Shown in pieces: positions 1 to 5,147 of a stretch of 8,776 bases of DNA (position 1 is the first letter of the stretch; every line of letters begins with the position of its first letter). The stretch is from Galactobacter sp. (GTDB lineage: Bacteria; Actinomycetota; Actinomycetes; Actinomycetales; Micrococcaceae). A program made the position numbers and the translations under genes. The stretch is from positions 1 to 8,776 of the forward strand of contig JALAHE010000253.1 of the NCBI GenBank assembly GCA_022712075.1. Direction: 5' to 3'. The notes beneath the pieces were generated by a model, which worked only from the letters and a program-made list of their open reading frames with translations, was not told the origin of the DNA and made no database searches.

Positions 1-117
1 CCACCGCCTACGCGGCTGGTGCGGGGGGGTGTGGTCGTGCTGTGGCGGGGCGGCCGGCTCCCCGTTGGGGGTGGGGGGCGGCCGGCGTTTCGGGGGCGCG
101 CTCCGCGCTGCGTGCAC

Positions 118-160
118 TTTTTGCGTATCCGGCGGCTCTTTCGCGCCGGATACGCAAAAA
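118..160. repeat. Palindrome, left flank of the AbiEi-like gene
   Basis: A perfect 17-bp inverted repeat: left arm 118-134, right arm 144-160, 9-nt loop 135-143. The inner core is GCGTATCCGGCG. Outside the perfect arms the flanks are still partly symmetrical (GCGTGCAC on the left against CCGCATGCAC on the right). A related palindrome lies at 1217-1275 on the other side of the gene. On both strands the stem begins with T5 and ends with A5, so the transcript would have an A-tract, not a U-tract, after the hairpin. That is the wrong polarity for a standard intrinsic terminator, although it sits only 10 nt past the stop codon of the neighbouring gene. The repeat is seen directly; its role is unknown. 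Confidence 0.9.
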
Positions 161-170
161 CCGCATGCAC

Positions 171-1139
171 TCAGGCTCGTGGCACGCCCGCTGCCCGCAG
201 CAGTCGAACCAGCCGCTCGGGGTGGAGCAGATCCGCCCAGCTCCAACGCACCACGCGATACCCCAGCGCCGTCAGTCGGTTCTCGCGCGCCTTCTCCTGG
301 CCGAACACCTCATCGGCTGTGCGAGAGTCGCCCAGGCTGCCGTCGTACTTCAGCCGACCGTCGAATTCGCCGACCACCTTGGCGCCGAGCCAGCAGAAGT
401 CGACGATGCCCACGCGGCCGCGCGAGTCGAAGAGGGCGACTTGGAGCACCGGCGCCTCAAAGCCGTGCGACAGCATGACGGCCCGGCTCATCGATTCGCC
501 CACGGAACCCGACTGCGAGCTGCGCGCGTCCCACGCTAGCCGCGCGCGCTCCCGCCGCAGGCGTGCGCGCATTCCCTCGATCGCCGTCTCCACCTGGCGG
601 TCGCCGAGGCCGACCTCGTTCCCCCAGCGCGCGAGCCCGTCCGCCACGGGAAGCGCCCGGATGAGCGGCAAGCGCGACATCACCTCTAAGGCCGCCTCGA
701 GCGGTTCGACGCAACGGAACACTCCGGTGTCGTGAGTGTGAGAATGCGGGTGCTGATGCCGCTGCAGCTGAGGCCGCCACGTGGCCTCGAGCTCGGCCGC
801 CCGCGCCCCTCGCGCCGCGAAGGTGTCTGGCAGCGAACCGCTGCGGGAGCGGGTGGCATCCGCCGCCAAGATGCGTTCGGGAGCCCCCGCCACCGGCAAC
901 CCCATCGCCATGAGCGCCGCTTCGCCGCACAGGGTGATCGTCGATGAACGCGCCGTCCGCGCAGCCATCACCCACGCAAAGCGCTCATGCCGACGGGCGG
1001 CCAGCCAGGCCTCTGAACGGACGTACCAACCGGAGACGAGGCGCACGTACTCACCCTCATCGAAACGCTGGCGAACAGCGGGCTGGTTGGCAGAACTCAC
1101 GAGCGCGTCCGGCCAGGCCAAGGGCTTGAGATGGTCCAT
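171..1139 (-). CDS. AbiEi-like / DUF559-type protein with PD-(D/E)XK nuclease-like C terminus
   Basis: This encodes 322 residues from the chosen ATG at 1139. Residues about 10-45 resemble the short winged-helix segment of actinobacterial 'type IV TA AbiEi antitoxin-like' proteins (LVSSANQPAVRQ, then EYVRLVSGWYV). The C terminus (about 212-322) resembles DUF559/Vsr-like nuclease folds: GESMSR at 214-219, D247 in GIVDFCW, EFDG at 258-261, and GYRVVRWSWADL at 293-304. D247, E258 and D260 are the candidate PD-(D/E)XK active-site residues; the usual EXK appears as EXD. A histidine-rich stretch lies at 128-136. The frame stays open upstream to 1346, through the right palindrome and into the next gene. 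I reject that extension because it translates the repeat, and another ATG (1220) lies inside the palindrome. None of the starts has a clear ribosome binding site, so the start is uncertain. No partner toxin gene is adjacent. Function is unproven: it could be an orphan regulator, a nuclease-like protein, or a decayed selfish gene. Family assignment is fairly sure, activity is not. Confidence 0.8.
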   Translation of the reverse strand: MDHLKPLAWPDALVSSANQPAVRQRFDEGEYVRLVSGWYVRSEAWLAARRHERFAWVMAARTARSSTITLCGEAALMAMGLPVAGAPERILAADATRSRSGSLPDTFAARGARAAELEATWRPQLQRHQHPHSHTHDTGVFRCVEPLEAALEVMSRLPLIRALPVADGLARWGNEVGLGDRQVETAIEGMRARLRRERARLAWDARSSQSGSVGESMSRAVMLSHGFEAPVLQVALFDSRGRVGIVDFCWLGAKVVGEFDGRLKYDGSLGDSRTADEVFGQEKARENRLTALGYRVVRWSWADLLHPERLVRLLRAAGVPRA

Positions 1140-1191
1140 CAGCCAAGACTGGCACCGGGTGGCCGATCGCCGCAGGGCTGCGATCGTCGCC

Positions 1192-1200
1192 TGTGGATAA
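1192..1200 (-). promoter_or_regulatory. Perfect DnaA-box 9-mer (TTATCCACA)
   Basis: The minus strand reads TTATCCACA, identical to the consensus DnaA box, within GGGGAGTTATCCACAGG. It lies between the right palindrome (1217-1275) and the start of the AbiEi-like gene. I found no second copy in the window and no AT-rich unwinding region, so this is not an origin. It may be a binding site, part of the repeat-bounded unit, or chance. Confidence 0.5.
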
Positions 1201-1216
1201 CTCCCCGTCCGGCCAT

Positions 1217-1275
1217 GCATGCAGTTTGTGCGTATCCGGCGAGTAAGAGTCGCCGGATACGCACAAACCGCATGC
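1217..1275. repeat. Long palindrome, right flank of the AbiEi-like gene
   Basis: A 26-bp inverted repeat with one mismatch: left arm 1217-1242, right arm 1250-1275, 7-nt loop 1243-1249. The only mismatch is A1223 opposite C1269. Both outer ends are GCATGC. The inner GCGTATCCGGCG matches the left palindrome at 118-160 exactly, and the loops share CTCTT when one copy is reverse-complemented, so the two copies look inverted relative to each other. It lies 15 nt past the stop of the spermidine-synthase-like gene and upstream of the AbiEi-like gene. There is no U-tract in either direction. A stem of this length is far beyond chance. Confidence 0.95.
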
Positions 1276-1290
1276 GGCGACGCGGCGGAG

Positions 1291-2112
1291 TCAGCGGAGG
1301 AAGGCCGCCAGCTCCGTTTCGCCCCAGACGTGTGCCGGGAGCGCATCGCCCAGGAGGGACCGGGTCAGGGCGGGGCCCAGCGGCAGTTCCTTGCTCGACG
1401 CCGCGACGACCACATTGCCTCGGCGTCGCCCCTTGAGCATGGCCGGGTCGGCCACCGCCGCCACGTGGGGGAAGAGCTCGCGCAGAGCGCTCGCCTCGGC
1501 GCGCAGGTGGGCGCGGTCCGGGGCGTCGCCCACGTTGAGCAGGTACAGGCCGTCCTCCGCGAGGACGCGCTTGGCCTCGGCGTGGAAGGCGGGGGTGGTC
1601 AACTGCTCCGGGGTCTGGTCCCCCGCGAAGACGTCGCGGATAATCAGGTCACGGGTCCGGTCCGTCAGGGTCGGCAGGACCTCTCCCGCGTCGCCTGGGC
1701 GCAGGCGCAGCAACGGAGCGCTCGGCAGCGAGAACCACTCGCGCACCAGCACGGTCAGGCGCGCGTCCAACTCCACGACCACCTGCCGGGCATCGGGGTA
1801 GGCGGAGTGGATCCAGCGCGCCATGGAGCAGGCTCCGCCGCCGAGGTGCAGGGCCCGCACGCGCCCGCCTTCTCTCCAGCGCTGCGCGATGAGGGCCGCC
1901 ATCCAGCGCATGTACTCGAAGTCGAGGCGCTCGGGGTGTTCGAGATCCACATGGGAAGAGGGCACGCCGTTGACGTAGACAGTCCAGGCGCTCGGCGAAT
2001 ACGGGTCGCGCTCGAGTCGCACCGTCCCGGTGTCGGTCTCCCAGGTTCCCTCGCGCAGGGCATCGCCCTCCGGCTGCGCCTCGTTCTCGCGCCCGCCGCG
2101 CTTGCGTCCCAC
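1291..2112 (-). CDS. Spermidine-synthase-like (SpeE-fold) protein, probably not a true polyamine synthase
   Basis: This encodes 273 residues. The GTG start at 2112 is fixed by a strong GAGGAG ribosome binding site 7 nt upstream. The N-terminal segment YVNGVPSSHVDLEHPERL (46-63) is typical of actinobacterial SpeE-like proteins. A Rossmann methyltransferase-like core follows: HLGGGACSMARW at 89-100 (nucleotide loop), VVVELD at 111-116 (acidic residue that would hold the ribose), GDAGEVL at 140-146, and DLIIRDVF at 155-162. In polyamine synthases the last strand carries a D-x-(S/T)-D-P type catalytic motif. Here it is RDVFAGDQTPEQ, which lacks that arrangement, so putrescine aminopropylation is doubtful. 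No speD or other polyamine gene is near. It is probably cytoplasmic and soluble. It is divergent from the VOC gene across 97 bp. Fold assignment is strong; substrate is unknown. Confidence 0.85.
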   Translation of the reverse strand: MGRKRGGRENEAQPEGDALREGTWETDTGTVRLERDPYSPSAWTVYVNGVPSSHVDLEHPERLDFEYMRWMAALIAQRWREGGRVRALHLGGGACSMARWIHSAYPDARQVVVELDARLTVLVREWFSLPSAPLLRLRPGDAGEVLPTLTDRTRDLIIRDVFAGDQTPEQLTTPAFHAEAKRVLAEDGLYLLNVGDAPDRAHLRAEASALRELFPHVAAVADPAMLKGRRRGNVVVAASSKELPLGPALTRSLLGDALPAHVWGETELAAFLR

Positions 2113-2209
2113 GTGTGCTCTCCTCGCCCGCCGCCTCGGATGCGGGCGGTCCCATCAAGCTTAGGCGTGGCGCGCGCCCCGGCGGGGTTCGGGGCGGCAG
2201 AGTCGGGGC

Positions 2210-2605
2210 ATGGCAGGCCTTCATCACGTTGAACTCTGGGTGGCCCACCTCGCCTCGGCGCGGGCCGAGTGGGGCTGGCTGCTGGCGCGGCTCGGCTTCG
2301 AGCGCACCGCCACGTGGGACGAGGGCGACTCCTGGGCCGCCGGCGGAGCCTACCTGACCTTGACCACCTCCCCGAACCTCAGCTCGGCGACGCACGACCG
2401 CCGCGCCCCCGGCCTGAACCACCTGGCCTTCGGCGTCGACACGAGCGCCGAGGCCGACGCGATCATGCGCGAGGCGACCGCCCATGGCTGGGTGGAGCTC
2501 TACCCTGAGCGGTATCCGCACGCCGGCGGACCCGCGCACTACGCCGGGTGGCTCGAGAGCTCCGATGGCTTCAAGGCGGAGATCGTGGCGCTCGACGCGC
2601 GCTGA
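2210..2605 (+). CDS. VOC-family (glyoxalase/bleomycin-resistance/dioxygenase fold) protein
   Basis: This encodes 131 residues, the length of a single VOC unit made of two beta-alpha-beta-beta-beta modules. The N-terminal strand is GLHHVELWV (3-11), the second module opens with PGLNHLAFGV (67-76), and the last strand is FKAEIVAL (121-128). H6, H71 and E124 sit where VOC metal ligands are found, so a metal-dependent enzyme is plausible. The family includes glyoxalase I, extradiol dioxygenases and drug-binding proteins, and the sequence does not tell which. The ATG start has only a weak upstream purine stretch (GAGTCGGGG). The neighbours (SpeE-like gene divergent, short-chain dehydrogenase convergent) give no clear pathway. 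It is probably cytoplasmic, as there is no signal peptide. Confidence 0.85.
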   Translation: MAGLHHVELWVAHLASARAEWGWLLARLGFERTATWDEGDSWAAGGAYLTLTTSPNLSSATHDRRAPGLNHLAFGVDTSAEADAIMREATAHGWVELYPERYPHAGGPAHYAGWLESSDGFKAEIVALDAR

Positions 2606-2659
2606 TCCGGCGGCGGTGCGCGTCAGATCAGCGCGCCGCGCACCGCACGCCCAACGCGC

Positions 2660-2689
2660 GGGACCCCGCACGCAGCGCGCGCGGGGCCC
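2660..2689. terminator. GC hairpin between convergent genes
   Basis: Stem 2660-2669 pairs with 2681-2689 (9 bp with one bulged A at 2663), with an 11-nt loop. It lies between the stop of the VOC gene (2605) and the stop of the convergent dehydrogenase gene (2710), where a bidirectional terminator is expected. There is no U-tract, which is common for hairpin terminators proposed in high-GC actinobacteria. The hairpin is seen directly; the role is inferred. Confidence 0.5.
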
Positions 2690-2709
2690 TCGTCGGCTCG
2701 GCCCGAGGA

Positions 2710-3468
2710 TCAGGCGGCGGACCAGCCGCCGTCCGAAGCGAGCACCACGCCGTTGATGTTGGAGGAGTCGTCCGAGAGCAGCCACGTGATGGCGCCGGCC
2801 AGCTGGGTGGCCTCGGCCGGGGCGCCGGCGGCCACGAACAGCGGGCCGAGGCGCCCGGCGGCGAACTCCGACTTGAACGGTGCCTCGATGCCGGTCTTCA
2901 CGCCGCCCGGAGCCACAGCGTTGGTGCGGATGCCGGACGGGCCATAGATGACCGCGGTGTTCTTGGTCAGGCCGATGATGGCGTGCTTGGAGGTGGTGTA
3001 CGCGGCACCGGCGGCGGAGCCGCGCAGGCCCGCCTCGGAGGCCACGTTCACGATCGCGCCGGCGCCGGCCTCGACCATGAGCGGCACCACGGCGCGGGAG
3101 AGCTTCATGGGGCCCGTGACGTTAACGCGCAGCACGCGATCCCACGTGGCGTCGTCGACCTCGCCCACGGGCAGGAAGCCATCCATGATGCCAGCCACGT
3201 TGGCCAGGCCGTCGATCTTGGCGCCGGCGGCGGCCACGATGGCCTCCACAGCAGACTCCTCGGCAACGTCGCCCGCCACGGTCACGAGCTGCTCGCCGAC
3301 GTTCAGCTCGGCGGCCAGGGCATCGAGGCGCTCGGCCACGACGTCGGACGCGATCACGCGGCCACCCTCGGCGATGATGCGCTCGGTGGTGGCGCGGCCA
3401 ATGCCGGAACCGGCGCCGGTGACGATGATGGTGCGGCCGTCGAAGCGACCGGGAACAACGCTGGACAT
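2710..3468 (-). CDS. Short-chain dehydrogenase/reductase (classical SDR)
   Basis: This encodes 252 residues, the usual size for classical SDRs. The Rossmann glycine motif TGAGSGIG is at 17-24, D42 ends the second strand (SD), GDV is at 66-68 and NVAG at 90-93. The catalytic tetrad is complete: N116, S144, Y157 and K161 (YTTSK). The C-terminal SDGGW (245-249) is typical of the 3-oxoacyl-ACP reductase-like branch. D42 favours NAD(H) over NADP(H). The enzyme should oxidise or reduce an alcohol/carbonyl substrate in the cytoplasm; the substrate cannot be read from the sequence. The start is well supported by AAGGAGA with a suitable gap upstream of ATG at 3468. It follows the mgtC-like gene on the same strand after 197 bp, so it probably has its own promoter. 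I see no convincing minus-strand -35/-10 pair in that gap. Confidence 0.93.
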   Translation of the reverse strand: MSSVVPGRFDGRTIIVTGAGSGIGRATTERIIAEGGRVIASDVVAERLDALAAELNVGEQLVTVAGDVAEESAVEAIVAAAGAKIDGLANVAGIMDGFLPVGEVDDATWDRVLRVNVTGPMKLSRAVVPLMVEAGAGAIVNVASEAGLRGSAAGAAYTTSKHAIIGLTKNTAVIYGPSGIRTNAVAPGGVKTGIEAPFKSEFAAGRLGPLFVAAGAPAEATQLAGAITWLLSDDSSNINGVVLASDGGWSAA

Positions 3469-3665
3469 GCGGGGTCTCCTTGGGGGATCAAGCAGGGTTC
3501 ACCGCGCGGATTGATGGCGCGCGGACAGCACCCAGTCTTCACGTCGGGGCGTCGCAAAACAACGGTGACAAGACTCCAAGCGAGGCGTATCCTGCGCACC
3601 CCGTCGCAAAAACACGCCCACCGAAACACCCCAGGGCGAGGCGTCCGGACGCACCCAAGAGCCGC

Positions 3666-4397
3666 CTACTCGTCGTCCTCTTCCTCGTACGGCCCCACGC
3701 CCCTGCGCACGCCAACCTGCCGCATCCCGGAGAGCTCCGACAGCAGCGGCACCAGGTCCTCCACCCGCGCGTTCCCGAGGAAGCGCAGCTCGGCGTCGAT
3801 GAGCTTGGTCCCGTCCTCAGCCACCGACTTCTTCGCCCCCTCGAAGGTGGTGGTGAAGCCGTTCTCCGAGGCGACCTCCAAAACCTGGCGCATCACGCCG
3901 GTGCCGTCGGCGTACACCACGCGCAGGTCCGTCACCTTGCGCTCGCCCGGCAGCCGCCGCATGAGCGGTGCCACGAGCAGCAGCGTCACCAAGTAGATGC
4001 CGGTCACGATGAGCGCCAGCGCCACCATGCCCGCACCGCAGGCCATACCCACGGCCGCCGCGATCCAGATGGACGCCGCCGTCGTCAGGCCCCGCACCGT
4101 GGTGGAGCCCTTGAAGATCACCCCGGCGCCGAGGAAACCGATGCCGGAGACGACCTGCGCCGCGATCCGTGTGGGGTCCCGCGGGGCGTCGCCGAAGAAG
4201 GCGCCGAAGCCGTAGGCGGAGACCAGCGTGAACACGCAGGACCCCAGGCCCACTAAGACGTGCGTCCGGTAACCAGCGGACTTCCTCCGCGCCTGGCGTT
4301 CCAGCCCGATCGCCGAGCACAAGACATATGCCACGAGGAGCAACAACACCTGCAGGCCCACCTGGTCACCCAGGATCTGGCGCCAAAAATCGTTCAT
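3666..4397 (-). CDS. MgtC/SapB-family inner-membrane protein
   Basis: This encodes 243 residues. The N-terminal half is the MgtC membrane domain with about four to five helices (roughly 14-31, 46-64, 82-96, 108-147). It carries the family hallmarks: GLERQARRKSAGYRTHVLVG (31-50) and RIAAQVVSGIGFLGAGVIF (77-95), followed by VRGLTTAASIW (101-111). The C-terminal part (about 155-235) is a soluble region like the ACT-like domain seen in longer MgtC proteins, and the protein ends in an acidic EEEDDE. MgtC proteins are tied to survival in low magnesium and in some species to control of ATP synthase or other membrane partners; the role here is not shown. The frame extends to 4523, but I choose ATG 4397 because it begins directly at the membrane domain and overlaps the upstream GNAT stop in an ATGA junction, implying coupled translation. 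A 12-bp palindrome and no clear terminator follow the stop. Confidence 0.92.
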   Translation of the reverse strand: MNDFWRQILGDQVGLQVLLLLVAYVLCSAIGLERQARRKSAGYRTHVLVGLGSCVFTLVSAYGFGAFFGDAPRDPTRIAAQVVSGIGFLGAGVIFKGSTTVRGLTTAASIWIAAAVGMACGAGMVALALIVTGIYLVTLLLVAPLMRRLPGERKVTDLRVVYADGTGVMRQVLEVASENGFTTTFEGAKKSVAEDGTKLIDAELRFLGNARVEDLVPLLSELSGMRQVGVRRGVGPYEEEDDE

Positions 4398-4936
4398 CGC
4401 CGCACCATCCGGATCTCGCGAGCGCCGTTCCACTCGGGCGGCAGCTCTTCCATGCCACCATCGGCAACAAAGCCCATCTTGCCGTAGAACGCCCGCGCCC
4501 GCGGGTTGTCCTCGAGCACCCACAGCTGGGCCGGATGCGAGCCAATCGCCGCGTCAGTCAGTGCCTCGGCGATCCCCAGCCCCCGCCAGGCTCCATCGAC
4601 ATACAGCACGCCCAGCTCGTGACTGACCCCGGCGGCCGCCGCACCGGCCAGGCGGCCCTCGATCGCAGCCATCGCTTCGACGGTGGCACCGGCCCCCACG
4701 CCCACCACGGCGTCGTCGGCGGTGAGCGCGACCCATGTGGGCATGAGCCGCCCCTCGGCCAGCGCAGCACTCCAGCCCGCAACGCCGCGTTCAAGCCCGG
4801 CGTCGAGGCGGTCAAGATACTCCTCGCCGAGCCACGGCAGATAGGTGTCGCGCCAGCCGGCGTTCTTCACGAGAAGGGCTCCACGCACCCATTCCTGTCG
4901 CAGCGGCTCGATTCTCACGCCCTCAGGCAGCGCCAT
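4394..4936 (-). CDS. GNAT-family N-acetyltransferase, stand-alone paralogue
   Basis: This encodes 180 residues, a single GNAT domain. The acetyl-CoA-binding motif A is ELGVLYVDGAWRGLGIAEAL (107-126), with R118-x-x-G121-x-A123. Motif B is LWVLEDNPRARAFYGKMGF (138-156). The protein resembles the C-terminal half of the fused gene at 5148-6401: VRGAL-VKN-GWR near the start, LWVLEDNPRA, EELPPEW and IRMVRR near the end. The ATG at 4936 is preceded by GGAGG at short spacing. Its stop overlaps the mgtC-like start by 4 bp, so the two form an operon. The reaction is acetyl transfer from acetyl-CoA to an amine on a small molecule or protein; the acceptor is unknown. It is cytoplasmic. Confidence 0.9.
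   Translation of the reverse strand: MALPEGVRIEPLRQEWVRGALLVKNAGWRDTYLPWLGEEYLDRLDAGLERGVAGWSAALAEGRLMPTWVALTADDAVVGVGAGATVEAMAAIEGRLAGAAAAGVSHELGVLYVDGAWRGLGIAEALTDAAIGSHPAQLWVLEDNPRARAFYGKMGFVADGGMEELPPEWNGAREIRMVRR
4500..4526. repeat. 27-bp direct repeat, copy 1 (within GNAT gene)
   Basis: Positions 4500-4526 are identical to 5257-5283, including the core GGTTGTCCTCGAGCACC. Both encode the LWVLEDNPRA part of the GNAT motif B region in the two paralogous domains. A second identical block of 19 bp lies at 4429-4447 and 5186-5204 (TCCACTCGGGCGGCAGCTC). These reflect gene duplication or gene conversion, not a mobile element. Confidence 0.8.
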
Positions 4937-5000
4937 GGCCCCTCCGTCCTCGCCAGCTTCCGTGGCGCCACGCTATCGCGCGGCGCGCGGACGGGAACAG

Positions 5001-5033
5001 GGAGGCGACGCACGACGACGGGCCGTCGCCTCC
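5001..5033. terminator. Inverted repeat between the fusion gene and the GNAT-mgtC pair
   Basis: A perfect 10-bp stem, GGAGGCGACG (5001-5010) with CGTCGCCTCC (5024-5033), has a 13-nt loop. It lies 115 nt past the stop of the fused methyltransferase/acetyltransferase gene and 65 nt before the GNAT start. It may terminate or attenuate readthrough into GNAT-mgtC. There is no U-tract, and a stem of this size could arise by chance at this GC content, so the call is tentative. Confidence 0.35.
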
Positions 5034-5147
5034 GCGCCTCGCCGCACGTCGGGAGCCAGACCGGGAGCCGCGCCGGGCAGCCGGCCGGACCGGGAGGGCA
5101 CCCGCCACAACGAACCGGACGCGCCGATCCGCGCGCCGGCCCGCGAC

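Noticed and set aside
1..117. G-run-rich stretch, possible G-quadruplex or gene end
   Set aside because: The G-runs are separated by long loops, no family motif is readable in any frame, and the segment is cut by the window edge.
19..735. Long open frames on the plus strand opposite the AbiEi-like gene
   Set aside because: They are low-complexity Arg/Ser/Pro-rich frames, typical shadows in high-GC DNA, and the minus-strand protein has recognisable motifs.
1140..1346. Upstream extension of the AbiEi-like frame to a 391-residue protein
   Set aside because: It would translate the right palindrome and overlap the end of the spermidine-synthase-like gene, and the extra residues resemble nothing in the family.
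3565..3593. Plus-strand promoter-like pair GTGACA, 17 bp, TATCCT
   Set aside because: It points into the antisense of the mgtC-like gene with no plus-strand gene after it. It could drive an antisense RNA, but a match of this quality alone is not enough.
3585..3613. Possible third degenerate copy of the GCGTATCC palindrome
   Set aside because: Only 8 bp of the core match and the second half does not form a stem; probably chance.
3641..3652. 12-bp perfect palindrome GCGTCCGGACGC past the mgtC-like stop
   Set aside because: It has no loop, and several 12-bp palindromes are expected by chance in GC-rich DNA of this length.
4398..4523. Longer start for the MgtC-like protein
   Set aside because: The added residues are the out-of-frame reading of the GNAT C terminus, while the ATGA junction and membrane domain fix the start at 4397.
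4961..4972. 12-bp palindrome CGTGGCGCCACG upstream of the GNAT gene, possible operator
   Set aside because: It is of chance-level length and no matching copy or regulator gene is in the window.
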